IMG/VR virus record: IMGVR_UViG_3300044648_000098
Span: 1 to 64,000 of that record
Strand: one strand, 5' to 3'
Length of the DNA stretch: 64,000 bases
Origin: a virus
The translations under genes were made by a program, and so were the position numbers. Below, piece after piece: positions 25,573-33,123 of the stretch. The notes beneath the pieces were generated by a model. It saw only the letters and a list, made by a program, of their open reading frames with translations. It searched no databases and was not told the origin of the DNA. Position 1 is the first letter of the stretch; the number at the start of each line of letters is the position of its first letter.

Positions 25573-25610
25573 CACGACCCCCGAGGTGCGCGCCGTTGCA
25601 GCGCGATACC

Positions 25611-25883
25611 TCAATTCTTCACAGTGGGCGTTTTCAGGTGTTCGGCCGCTGAAACTAACGCATCCGTGGCCTGCCGGAGGCGCGCGTTGAAGTAGCGGCG
25701 CAGCAGGTACTGGCGCACGAAACTGACCAGCGTGAAGCAAAGCCCGATGCGGATGTCGGCGCTAAGGGGGATGTGCACCCCTTCCATCGGGAAGATCACG
25801 ATCTGCGCGCCGAGGGCGACGAAGTAGCCGATGAGGATGTTGACGGAGGCCTCGATGATGGAGCCCATGCGGGTCTGGCTCAT
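25611..25883 (-). CDS. DUF7220-like membrane protein
   Basis: 90 residues: MSQTRMGSIIEASVNILIGY, second hydrophobic segment near 45-65, then VRQYLLRRYFNARL. This two-segment layout with an R-R-(Y/W)-FN motif matches the widespread phage family DUF7220, whose role is unknown. Its start overlaps the dNTPase stop (ATGA), making it part of the early operon. Confidence 0.75.
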   Translation of the reverse strand: MSQTRMGSIIEASVNILIGYFVALGAQIVIFPMEGVHIPLSADIRIGLCFTLVSFVRQYLLRRYFNARLRQATDALVSAAEHLKTPTVKN

Positions 25884-26503
25884 GCGGCCTCCACCCGGTA
25901 CTCCACAACGCTGCTCCACTGCATCCATCCGGCGGGGCCACGCATCTCGCTTCCATCGATCCGCTTGGCCGTCACGAGACGCTCGGGCTCGACAGCTGGA
26001 CGACCATAGCCACCCCACCTGATCCAGCCGTCGTCATTGGCCGCCGCGTCCTCGGCCGCCTGGGCGGGCGTGTCGGCGATGGTGTAGTGGTGCGGATTCT
26101 TGTCGGCGTAGCGGGCGCGGATCTGAGGCATGAGCGCCTCGAAGGAGGCTCGCAGCTTCGCCAGCTCGGGCGATCGGCTCGGCGGCCGGTCGTCGATCAG
26201 CCCGCCGGAATGCTTGGCCTCGATGAGGATGTTCAGGCAGCACAGCGCGTTCGCCAGGTGGGGCGTCCCGTCGACCGGGTCGATCTCCTCCCCTTCCCAC
26301 CACGCATCGACATGGCGGTCGAGCGCTGACCGGTAGATCGACGCCCGGGCTCCAGCCGCCCGGTAGTTCCAGGCCCCGTACTTCACATTGCCCAGGAAGT
26401 GCGCGATCGCCTGGTATGCCTTCACGATTGGCGACACCAGATGCAACGGCAGCTTGTTGGTCGCGATCGCGTCCTTTGGGTTCGTGTCCTTGGTTTCGCT
26501 CAT
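25880..26503 (-). CDS. dATP/dGTP diphosphohydrolase-type protein (PF18909-like)
   Basis: 207 residues. The N-terminal 120 residues include DTNPKDAIATNKLPLHLVSP, YGAWNYR and PHLANALCCLNILIEA, diagnostic of the phage dATP/dGTP diphosphohydrolase N-terminal family, in which the NPKDAI and HxxxA helices make an all-alpha NTP pyrophosphatase-like domain. It may shift the nucleotide pool during replication. The C-terminal 80 residues contain Trp-rich repeats (WIRWGGYGRP, WMQWSS) and may be a separate domain. Confidence 0.8.
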   Translation of the reverse strand: MSETKDTNPKDAIATNKLPLHLVSPIVKAYQAIAHFLGNVKYGAWNYRAAGARASIYRSALDRHVDAWWEGEEIDPVDGTPHLANALCCLNILIEAKHSGGLIDDRPPSRSPELAKLRASFEALMPQIRARYADKNPHHYTIADTPAQAAEDAAANDDGWIRWGGYGRPAVEPERLVTAKRIDGSEMRGPAGWMQWSSVVEYRVEAA

Positions 26504-26961
26504 GGCAGCACCCGGTAGGCGACGATGTCGTATGGAAGTGGAAACGCTCCGGTAGCCCAGGCGATCACCTCCGGCTTGTTGAATCTGAAGGCCTCGCCGT
26601 TCCGACACCGAACCTCAACTCGCGTCCCGGCCGCCACAGGTTGAATGCCTCCATCGAATTCGATCCACTCCCGCTCGGGCGGGGATGGTTCCTGAGCGGC
26701 GCACGATTCTGCGGCCGCCTCGATGGCCTCCCGATAGACATTCGTTCCTGCGTTGACCTCGGTCGTGATGGTCTGCGTCACCGGCGCGCTCACCGCCTTC
26801 GCGGCAGGGTGCGCCATGTCGCGTGCGTCGAAGCACTCGCCCTTGAACTCGGTTGCGGGCCGGCGCATCAGCGCGGGCGGCTTGGCCTTCGCCGCGGCGG
26901 GCATGCCGTCGGCGATCATCTGGGCGTTGGGCAGCCAGCCCATGCGGCAGTTGTGGGTCAT
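26500..26961 (-). CDS. Hypothetical protein with C-terminal SH3-like segment
   Basis: 153 residues. The N-terminal half is low complexity; the C-terminal 60 residues (EWIEFDGGIQPVAAGTRVEVRC ... YDIVAYRVL) look like a small beta-barrel found in many phage early proteins. The same type of C-terminal segment recurs in phages of Enterobacteria and Burkholderiales. No function known. Joined to the dNTPase gene by ATGA. Confidence 0.6.
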   Translation of the reverse strand: MTHNCRMGWLPNAQMIADGMPAAAKAKPPALMRRPATEFKGECFDARDMAHPAAKAVSAPVTQTITTEVNAGTNVYREAIEAAAESCAAQEPSPPEREWIEFDGGIQPVAAGTRVEVRCRNGEAFRFNKPEVIAWATGAFPLPYDIVAYRVLP

Positions 26962-26980
26962 CGTTTTGTCCTTCCGTGGT

Positions 26981-27271
26981 TCAGGTGGTGAGGGGTTGAG
27001 CGGGAGAGGTCCGGCGCGGCAGGCCGGCCCACATCAGCGTTTCGTCGGCGCCTTCCTGGCCGCGTAGCGGGCGCAGGTTGCGGTCCTCGATGCAGCCGCC
27101 GCGGCACTGGACGATGGCGCCGGATTCATCCCGCCCATAGAGTGGCGAGCCGGCCGACAGCACAAGCCAGACGCCGGGCGACACGGCCTCCTCCACGTGC
27201 ACGATGCGGTCGCGGTTCTGTTCGTGCTGGCTCCAGACGATTCGGGCGATGTCGCCCACGACGCAGTTCAT
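26981..27271 (-). CDS. Hypothetical early protein
   Basis: 96 residues starting MNCVVGDIARIVWSQHEQNR; beta-rich with an EDRNLRPLRGQEGADETL segment. Similar short proteins next to rusA are frequent in phages, where the VGDIAR...IRDENLRPIR pattern is recognisable, but no role is known. Overlaps the RusA stop region by ATGA. Confidence 0.6.
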   Translation of the reverse strand: MNCVVGDIARIVWSQHEQNRDRIVHVEEAVSPGVWLVLSAGSPLYGRDESGAIVQCRGGCIEDRNLRPLRGQEGADETLMWAGLPRRTSPAQPLTT

Positions 27272-27660
27272 ACGGTTGCCTCCGTTCGGGTTGCGGGTTG
27301 GTGTGCTTCGTGCACTTCGATTTCGACGAAGAGCGAGCCACCCGGCAGGACGTGGCTTCGCTCGAAGGTGAACCGGTCGACCTGGCTGTCGTCGTGCCAG
27401 ACGCCGGCCTTGGTCAGCGCGTCCTCCATCGCCTTCACGAGGTTGGAGAGGTCGCGCCGGCGGTTGTCGGGGTGGAACACCGTGACGTGGTACGCGATGC
27501 GGGCGCGGCCGAAGCCATCGCCTTCCATGTGCCGGGCTACGATGCGCGCCACCTCGGCGTGGTACTGGCGGCCCTTGCTGCTCAGCACGCGGCGGCCGTT
27601 GACCGTCGCATAGAGGTTGTTCGTCGATGGCGGGTGCGGGAGGGTGAGGGTCAGACGCAT
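27268..27660 (-). CDS. rusA: RusA-family Holliday-junction resolvase
   Basis: 130 residues. HPPSTNNLY near the start and SSKGRQYHAEV follow the RusA pattern; the metal-binding Asp cluster is at D65/D70 (HPDNRRRDLSN) and D90-D91 (WHDDSQV). E. coli RusA has Asp where Ser72 stands here, a change also common in other phage members. It cuts four-way junctions formed during replication and recombination. In the nin-like region, as in lambdoid phages. Confidence 0.9.
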   Translation of the reverse strand: MRLTLTLPHPPSTNNLYATVNGRRVLSSKGRQYHAEVARIVARHMEGDGFGRARIAYHVTVFHPDNRRRDLSNLVKAMEDALTKAGVWHDDSQVDRFTFERSHVLPGGSLFVEIEVHEAHQPATRTEATV

Positions 27661-28124
27661 GCGACCTCCTCGCCGGCCGGCATCCTCTTCGCCTCGCTGT
27701 GCATGCGTAGCTGCGTGGCGACCACAGCGTCGGCCATCTCCCGAGCGGTGAAGCCGAGCAGGCACGCCTCGTAGATTTCCATGACGGCGCGCACCGCGGT
27801 GAGGCCCGGCGCGTCGAGCCGCATGCCCTGCCCTGCCTCGTACCGGAGATTCGCGCGGACGAGCGCCTGCTGGGCACCCTTGAGCACCGGCAGCACCTCG
27901 GACGGGACCAGCTTGCCGCCGACCACCATGGTGTCGACGATGTTCACGGCGCAGGACAGGTCGCTCCACTCATCCGGGCCGGGCAAGCTGCCGAACTGCA
28001 TGGCGTTGATCGCCGAGTAGCAGCGGCCGAGCATCAGCTCGCGGCCTGCCGCCTCGACCTTGGTCAAGCGCATCAGGGGGTTGGCGTGCACCGGCCTTGG
28101 CCGGTAGGTTGATCGCTTTCTCAC
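27651..28124 (-). CDS. Hypothetical nin-region protein (KRSTYRPRPV type)
   Basis: 157 residues from a GTG at 28124 preceded by AGGATGAGG; an upstream start at 28145 would enlarge the overlap with the preceding gene. The basic start RKRSTYRPRPV and the following helical body form a common, uncharacterised phage family. Overlaps RusA by 10 bases. Possibly a small helical regulator; function unknown. Confidence 0.6.
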   Translation of the reverse strand: MRKRSTYRPRPVHANPLMRLTKVEAAGRELMLGRCYSAINAMQFGSLPGPDEWSDLSCAVNIVDTMVVGGKLVPSEVLPVLKGAQQALVRANLRYEAGQGMRLDAPGLTAVRAVMEIYEACLLGFTAREMADAVVATQLRMHSEAKRMPAGEEVACV

Positions 28125-28128
28125 TTCC

Positions 28129-28608
28129 TCATCCTTTCGCAACAAGTGCCAGCGTGGCCGCCAGCAGCTCTTCCTCGGTTCCGTACTTCGCCTCGAACCG
28201 GGCCTTCCACGGATGGCGGCTGACCTTGCCGAACTGCGCGCCGTTCTGGTGGTGGCCCGGGTCGCAGAGGCAGATCGTGTGCATGTGGCCGATCCGCTGG
28301 CCGCCGCGCAGAAGGTGGTGGACCGCTCCTGGCGTGCCTGGGTGTCCGTCGATCAGGCAGGCGATGCACCCGATGGCGGTGATTGCGTCCATCCATTCGC
28401 GCTCGGCGGCGTTGGGGGTCCGCTTCCCAGGCTTGCATGCCTCCGGCTTCGGCACCGGCACGCTCAGCCGGGCCCGGCCGTCATCAATGCGCAGGATCTG
28501 GCCGCGCTGCTCGCGCTTCGGCGCTGTGAAGTCGTGCACCTGCTTTGGCGGGCGGGGCGGCGCGGCGCGCTGGAAGCCCTTGCCTGGTTTCATCGGCGAG
28601 CGCTTCAT
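28129..28608 (-). CDS. Ref-like (RecA-dependent) HNH nuclease
   Basis: 159 residues. A Cys pair (CIACLIDG), then VHHLLRGG and LCDPGHHQNGAQFGK, is the zinc/HNH layout of the P1 Ref/RecA_dep_nuc family, recombination-enhancing nucleases that cut D-loops made by RecA. The N-terminal 60 residues are basic and disordered, as in Ref. Lies between RusA and NinB with other recombination genes. Confidence 0.75.
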   Translation of the reverse strand: MKRSPMKPGKGFQRAAPPRPPKQVHDFTAPKREQRGQILRIDDGRARLSVPVPKPEACKPGKRTPNAAEREWMDAITAIGCIACLIDGHPGTPGAVHHLLRGGQRIGHMHTICLCDPGHHQNGAQFGKVSRHPWKARFEAKYGTEEELLAATLALVAKG

Positions 28609-29108
28609 GCTTCGCTCCAGTCCAGCGTGGCGCCGTTGCGCCAGTTGCGGTGCCGCGGCTCGCCTTCGTACGGGCTCGCGCCGAGCAGCGTGCACAGAGC
28701 CGCGTAGTTCTCCCAGGTCAATCCTTCGTGCCCGCTCGTCTTGACGAAGCGCGGCATCTGGGCGGGCAGCATGTCAGCGTCGTCGTCAACGATCGCGTAG
28801 CACTCGACGTCAGGGTGACGGTCCAGCCAGTGCTGGATCTCCCCGCCGCGCGGGCCGCAGATGTACGGCGTGCGGTCGATGATCGGCAGGCCCAGTGCGT
28901 CGCCAGCGGCCTTCGCTTCATTGCTCAGGCGCCACGCCGAGGACAGCACCACCTGGACGCCCGCCGAGTCGCACAGCCTTTGCAGCAGGCGGATGGCCAC
29001 CTGGTCGAAGGCGCCGATCTGCGAAAACTCGTGGGGAAAGCCTCCGAACGCAACGCAGGTGCGTGTGCTGTTCAGCACCCCGTCGATGTCGAGAAACAGG
29101 ATCTTCAT
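28605..29108 (-). CDS. HAD-fold phosphatase/nucleotidase (SAK HAD-like)
   Basis: 167 residues. FLDIDGVLNS (residues 5-14) gives the catalytic Asp7/Asp9 of HAD enzymes; motif II VVLSSAW (about 54-60) and the motif III/IV region YAIVDDDADML (about 105-115) follow. This matches the 'HAD domain in Swiss Army Knife RNA repair proteins' family, common in phages. Substrate unknown: nucleotide or RNA/DNA 5' or 3' phosphates are plausible. ATGA junction with the next gene. Confidence 0.8.
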   Translation of the reverse strand: MKILFLDIDGVLNSTRTCVAFGGFPHEFSQIGAFDQVAIRLLQRLCDSAGVQVVLSSAWRLSNEAKAAGDALGLPIIDRTPYICGPRGGEIQHWLDRHPDVECYAIVDDDADMLPAQMPRFVKTSGHEGLTWENYAALCTLLGASPYEGEPRHRNWRNGATLDWSEA

Positions 29109-29314
29109 GCGGCAACTCCCCAGAGGTCTTGCTGCCGCGGGTCCGTCTCGCGTTCCGACGCCGCGGCCGATCGCCGCGACAGGATGCGGTGAACCTTCGG
29201 CAACTCGATGCCGGCGAGCTTGGCGCAGCGCGGCCCGAAGAAGAACGACGCCCTGCCCTTGTGGATCGTGACCGCCGAAACGCTGAGGGGCCTGTTGCAC
29301 CGGACGCACTTCAT
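29105..29314 (-). CDS. Small zinc-knuckle protein
   Basis: 69 residues: MKCVRCNRPL ... FFFGPRCAKL. The CxxC plus later Cys, preceding a basic helix, is a short zinc finger found in many phage early operons. Ends LWGVAA. Joined to both neighbours by ATGA. Confidence 0.65.
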   Translation of the reverse strand: MKCVRCNRPLSVSAVTIHKGRASFFFGPRCAKLAGIELPKVHRILSRRSAAASERETDPRQQDLWGVAA

Positions 29315-29769
29315 GCCGCCTCCCCCTCGCGCGCCTTGAACTTGACGCCGTGCTCGACCGCAAAGGCGCCCAGCCAGTCGATGAATGCGGCGGCCAGCTT
29401 CACGCTGAAGTCCCTGGACTGCGTGCCCAGCAGGACCACCTCGCCGCGCAGGCCGCGCCCCATTCGGATCTCGCCGAACTTCGCCCACTCGTCGCGGAGG
29501 TCGACGTCGTCGCGTGTGTCGATCTTGAAAGCGCTGATGAGAATCCGCTTGGCGTCCTCGGGGTCCGTGAGTTCGCCGCCGAGCTGCTCGGCGATCTGGC
29601 CGATCAGGCTGTGGAAGTGGGCGTTCTGTGCCGTGCGGCGCGTCTCGGGCTTCAGGCTCAGGACGAGGCGCCTGCCATCGGTCAGCAGCGGCTTGGCGAA
29701 CTCCCACACGCGCAGCACCTCGGCGTGCGCTTGGCGGAGGTTGTAGAGCGGGATGCGCAGGCTGTCCAC
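29311..29769 (-). CDS. ninB: NinB-like recombination protein
   Basis: 152 residues from a GTG at 29769, three bases after the preceding stop. The segment LKPETRRTAQNAHFHSLIGQ is the core of the NinB (Orf) family, which helps RecF/O/R-type recombination by binding single-stranded DNA with SSB. A Trp/Phe-rich beta region follows. It lies in the nin-like gene group as in lambda. Confidence 0.85.
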   Translation of the reverse strand: MDSLRIPLYNLRQAHAEVLRVWEFAKPLLTDGRRLVLSLKPETRRTAQNAHFHSLIGQIAEQLGGELTDPEDAKRILISAFKIDTRDDVDLRDEWAKFGEIRMGRGLRGEVVLLGTQSRDFSVKLAAAFIDWLGAFAVEHGVKFKAREGEAA

Positions 29770-29771
29770 GG

Positions 29772-30152
29772 TCAGGCCTCTTGCGGCTCGCGCTTGAACA
29801 CTTCGGCCATCCGGCCCACCCACTTGGTGCGAAGGTTCGGCCGAGTGGCGATAAGGGTGGCGGTCTTGACCTCGCGCGGCTTCTTGGGGCTGCTCTCGGC
29901 CTTCTCCCAATGCCGGCACGGCGCATCGGGCATGGGCTCGTCAAGCGGCTGAATGGCCCACACCGGCTGCGGCTTGCCGCCGGCCGTGATCCACGACGAA
30001 ACGTAGATCACGCCCTCGCGGTGAAGCATCTGCGTGTGTCGCGGGACCACCTCGCGCGTGCAGCTGATCGCCTTGGAAATTGCGCCGTCGGTGGCCGGAC
30101 CCTTCCGCAGGAGCGCCACCGTGCGGGCCATGAGTTCAATTGCTGAGGCCAT
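29772..30152 (-). CDS. Winged-helix DNA-binding protein
   Basis: 126 residues; start chosen at 30152, preceded by GGAGGGGCGG. Residues about 10-60 (TDGAISKAISCTREVVPRHTQML...GVIYVSSW) form a helix-turn-helix with a beta wing, as in small phage transcription factors. The C-terminal half is basic and Pro-rich. Probably regulatory. The first 17 bases overlap the stop of the preceding gene. Confidence 0.65.
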   Translation of the reverse strand: MASAIELMARTVALLRKGPATDGAISKAISCTREVVPRHTQMLHREGVIYVSSWITAGGKPQPVWAIQPLDEPMPDAPCRHWEKAESSPKKPREVKTATLIATRPNLRTKWVGRMAEVFKREPQEA

Positions 30153-30381
30153 CCGCCCCTCCATCGTGTTCGGCCGCGGAACCGTCCGCGCGCCACTTGC
30201 AGCCATAGCAACCCGCATCACCCTGCCCCAGCTCGGTGTGCGTGTAGTTGCAGTCCTTGGTCATCGGGTCGGGAATGCGGGTGAACCGCTTCTTGCCGAG
30301 GTTCGCGTCGATGAGAAACCAGCCGTCCGCCACGACACGCGAGGCGCGGAGCGGTGCGCGGTTGTGGCATCCGTAGCTCAT
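30136..30381 (-). CDS. Small Cys-containing hypothetical protein
   Basis: 81 residues. CNYTHTELGQGDAGCYGCKWR near the C-terminus has three Cys and one His that could form a zinc site; the rest is beta-rich. Related short proteins with DC.YT...D..C.GCKW are common in phage nin regions. Function unknown. Confidence 0.6.
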   Translation of the reverse strand: MSYGCHNRAPLRASRVVADGWFLIDANLGKKRFTRIPDPMTKDCNYTHTELGQGDAGCYGCKWRADGSAAEHDGGADGLSN

Positions 30382-30581
30382 GCCGCTTCCTTCTCCGCCT
30401 GGCGCGCCGCGCGCTTCGCCACACAGCCGGCGCAACGCCACCGGATCGGGTCCGGTCCACCGGCGCCGCCGGTCATCGATTTGCCGAGGTTGCAGCCCAT
30501 GCACATGCGGGTGATGGCGTGGCCGACACCGGCGAAGCGGAACTCTGGCTTGGCCGGCTGGTTCTTGGGGTCATCGATCAC
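30378..30581 (-). CDS. Small zinc-ribbon protein
   Basis: 67 residues with RMCMGCNLGK ... WRCAGCVAKR, i.e. two CxxC pairs (about 26-29 and 50-53), and a basic C-terminal helix. A four-Cys zinc ribbon of the kind often seen in phage recombination or regulatory genes. ATGA overlap with both neighbours. Confidence 0.65.
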   Translation of the reverse strand: MIDDPKNQPAKPEFRFAGVGHAITRMCMGCNLGKSMTGGAGGPDPIRWRCAGCVAKRAARQAEKEAA

Positions 30582-30958
30582 GATGCGGCCCCCTTATTGC
30601 CAGTGGTGGCCGCTGCGACGAGGTCACGGGCGAATGCGCGCAGACCTTCGGGGTCAAAGCCGTGGGTTGTCAGTCCGCGGTCATCCACCACACCGAATCC
30701 AAATGACTCGTGCTCGACGGCCAACCGCTCGATCACCTCATCCGTCAGCACCTTGGCTGCTGGCTCGAGAGGCGCCGCGATGGCCGCGAGGAACGGCTCC
30801 ACATCAAGCCAGTCTTGCCCCTTGAGTGCGAGGCTCAGGAAGAATCGCAGGCGTTCCAGCGGCTCTTCGTTCAACGGCTCGAGTTCGTCGAATCGCTCCT
30901 TCGCTGTTGGCGTTTGGCCCGCGCGCTGCGCCGGGAACCACATGGGCATGTCAGCCAT
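30578..30958 (-). CDS. Hypothetical early protein
   Basis: 126 residues starting MADMPMWFPAQRAGQ, largely helical and acidic. No motif recognised. Its start lies inside the end of the preceding gene (8-base overlap), showing it is part of the same transcription unit. Confidence 0.5.
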   Translation of the reverse strand: MADMPMWFPAQRAGQTPTAKERFDELEPLNEEPLERLRFFLSLALKGQDWLDVEPFLAAIAAPLEPAAKVLTDEVIERLAVEHESFGFGVVDDRGLTTHGFDPEGLRAFARDLVAAATTGNKGAAS

Positions 30959-32018
30959 TGGTTGCCTCCGACTTCCGGCGAGCCAGGATGAGCACGTCGA
31001 CTGATGCATCGAACTCGCGCGCCGTCCGTTCGGCGGCGATGCTCTGAACCAGCATCTGCTCGATGGCATTGCCGGTGGCGTAGCGTCTGAGAGTGCGATA
31101 CCGCTCCGCGTCCTTCGCATCCGCCAGCGCGGCACGGGCGCTGTCCATCTCGGCCTTGTATTGCGGGTCGGCGACCTCACGCTCTGCCTGCACGACACGG
31201 CGAGGCCGTTTGCCGCAACCGCCAGCCGCTGCAAGGACGGCGCGAGCGAACTCCACTCGACCGAAGTGCGGGTCTTTCGGGTCTCCCTTCCAAGGGACCA
31301 GTGCCTCGATCTGCTCATCCGTCAGCACCTGACCGGAGCCCGTCGCCTGTTCCTTGGCGTACGCATAGACATCGCCGCACTGAGCGAGACAGTCGCATCC
31401 GTTCCCGCACCACTTCTCGTCGGAGACCGTCGCCTGAATCTCTGCAAGGAATGGCGCGGCACGCTCAATCTCTGCCGCGCGTTCCGCCTTGCCTTCGGGT
31501 GTCTGAGCCCGCTCGTAGGCTCGCTGGGCGGCCTCGATCACATGACGCTCGGCAACACCTACATGGAACGTCCCATTGCCCACCTTGGCCGGCTTGGTCA
31601 GCTTGACTGTCGCCTGTTGCGCAGAAGGCGGGGCGGTGTAGAGCTTGGTGCCCGCCGGAAGCGCGTAGCCTGCGGCTGTGCGCGTGATGCAAGTTCCTTT
31701 GCCATAGCACGGGAGCAGTTCGCCGATCGTCGCCATCACCACCGGCTCACCGCTGCCCTGCGGTGTGTTCAGCCAAGCCCCATGCTTGACGCCGTCCTTC
31801 CAGGCGCGCACGACCTCTGGCGGCGCGTCGGCCGGGATGGTGGATGGCTGCGGCTGTTGGGCGATGGCTTCGTGGAGTGCTCGAACGGGCCCGAAAAGCG
31901 ACCGCGCACGAACCGCATCGTCCTTCTCATCACACGGATGAACCTCGACCGAATCAAGCGCTTCGCGAACTACCGCGCGGGCTGCGACGATGATCTCGTG
32001 CATGGATGCGCCGCTCAT
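30951..32018 (-). CDS. Mosaic early protein (Ea22-like modules)
   Basis: 355 residues. Recognisable modules: SGEPVV near 90, ALPAGTKLYTAPPSAQQAT near 125-140, a Cys-rich GNGCDCLAQCGDVYAYA near 215, then ATGSGQVLTDEQIEAL. These are the shared building blocks of Ea22-like phage early proteins of unknown function. Two DNA stretches (31316-31351 and 31609-31634) recur, in opposite orientation, in the plus-strand gene at 48830, showing exchange between the two early operons. Confidence 0.6.
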   Translation of the reverse strand: MSGASMHEIIVAARAVVREALDSVEVHPCDEKDDAVRARSLFGPVRALHEAIAQQPQPSTIPADAPPEVVRAWKDGVKHGAWLNTPQGSGEPVVMATIGELLPCYGKGTCITRTAAGYALPAGTKLYTAPPSAQQATVKLTKPAKVGNGTFHVGVAERHVIEAAQRAYERAQTPEGKAERAAEIERAAPFLAEIQATVSDEKWCGNGCDCLAQCGDVYAYAKEQATGSGQVLTDEQIEALVPWKGDPKDPHFGRVEFARAVLAAAGGCGKRPRRVVQAEREVADPQYKAEMDSARAALADAKDAERYRTLRRYATGNAIEQMLVQSIAAERTAREFDASVDVLILARRKSEATNG

Positions 32019-32413
32019 TTCACCAACCCCGCGATTTCCTTCAGCAGCCAGACCTTCGGCGAGACCCAGACCAGCAAGTCGAAGTTCAGCACGCCGATGA
32101 GCGCGGCCAGGAAGCCACCGCCGATGCCAAGAAACATCACAAGGACGTTGCTGTCGGACCGCTTGCGGTTCCGCTCGTGGTCCCAGCAGCTCGTGTTCCA
32201 CGGCTTCACGTAGGCGAAGCGCGCCAGCGCCAGCGCGGCCACGGAAGCGACAAGCCACGCGATCGTGACGTACACCGTCTGAGCCCGCCCATACGCCACA
32301 TAGCTCTGCGCGATGTCTGGCAGTTGCGCCATGGCGAAGTCGCCACCGGCGCGGGCCGCCTCTTGGATTGCGGTCAGGATCTCGACCAGCTTGGATTGCA
32401 GTTGTTCGTTCAT
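32015..32413 (-). CDS. Two-helix membrane protein
   Basis: 132 residues starting MNEQLQSKLVEILTAIQEAA. Membrane segments at about 48-66 and 89-112; a Lys/Arg loop lies between. Phage proteins with this MNE.L...L...I..A layout are common but of unknown role. Overlaps the following gene by ATGA. Confidence 0.6.
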   Translation of the reverse strand: MNEQLQSKLVEILTAIQEAARAGGDFAMAQLPDIAQSYVAYGRAQTVYVTIAWLVASVAALALARFAYVKPWNTSCWDHERNRKRSDSNVLVMFLGIGGGFLAALIGVLNFDLLVWVSPKVWLLKEIAGLVK

Positions 32414-32415
32414 GC

Positions 32416-32616
32416 TCAGTTCCCGTGATTGATGACCAGAAGGCAGATGACCGCGATGAGTGCTGCGTCGGAGACGGACGGCGTGCCAACGACAAGCACG
32501 GCCCACGCGGCGGTGATGAAGGCGTCCGCACTCACAGCCAGAACACCAGCGAAGATGAGGACCGCGGCGGCGCACGCGGCGACCCCCACGGTGGCGATTG
32601 CTGTTCCGACGTTCAT
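32416..32616 (-). CDS. Small hydrophobic membrane protein
   Basis: 66 residues made almost wholly of two hydrophobic segments (VGVAACAAAVLIFAGVLAV and AALIAVICLLVI). Starts two bases before the next gene's region, with no recognisable family. Possibly an exclusion or accessory membrane protein. Confidence 0.5.
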   Translation of the reverse strand: MNVGTAIATVGVAACAAAVLIFAGVLAVSADAFITAAWAVLVVGTPSVSDAALIAVICLLVINHGN

Positions 32617-32626
32617 GGTTCGTTCC

Positions 32627-32947
32627 TCAAAATGCCGCGCCTTGCGCGTAGTGCCAAACCGACTGGGAGCGCCGCGCGTCGCGACCGACCGATGCGAATG
32701 AACTGGGCCGGGCCGGCGCGTGCCGCTTGCCAGATGACCGGAACACGCGGTTCTGCCGCATGCCCTCGCTCACGAACCAACCGCGCTTGGTCCACTCGCA
32801 CATCCAGGCCGCCACCGTCAGCTTCGAGCCCGGCACCCGGCCGAACATGAACTGGATGGATTCGGCGGTCATGCCGCTGTCTGCCCGCTCGAGGACGGCA
32901 AGCACCGCCTCGCGGTAGTCCTTCGGGGTGAGGTAGTCGTGCCTCAT
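32627..32947 (-). CDS. Winged-helix-like protein
   Basis: 106 residues. MRHDYLTPKDYREAVLAVLERAD...KLTVAAWMCEWTKRGWFVSE forms a winged helix-turn-helix (about 10-62). The C-terminus is basic. Similar short proteins follow the replication genes in many phages and may regulate or bind DNA. Overlaps the upstream gene by ATGA. Confidence 0.6.
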   Translation of the reverse strand: MRHDYLTPKDYREAVLAVLERADSGMTAESIQFMFGRVPGSKLTVAAWMCEWTKRGWFVSEGMRQNRVFRSSGKRHAPARPSSFASVGRDARRSQSVWHYAQGAAF

Positions 32948-33123
32948 GCTGCTTCCAGTTCCTTGGTGGGTTGAAGAGGGAGAAAGAACATCACCGTCTC
33001 GGCGCCAGGCGTGCACAGGCGCTCGGCCGGCCGCACGCGGTCCGTCGGGTCAACGTGGTGCGCGCACTTTTCGCGGCGAGCGCAGAAGCCGCCCAGGCAG
33101 GGCTTGATGGGCTGCGGGCTCAT
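32944..33123 (-). CDS. Small Cys/His-rich protein
   Basis: 59 residues from the ATG at 33123 that overlaps the DnaC-like stop. CLGGFCARREKCAHHVD gives three Cys and two His in 17 residues, a compact metal-binding knuckle. Function unknown. It follows the helicase loader in the replication operon. Confidence 0.65.
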   Translation of the reverse strand: MSPQPIKPCLGGFCARREKCAHHVDPTDRVRPAERLCTPGAETVMFFLPLQPTKELEAA

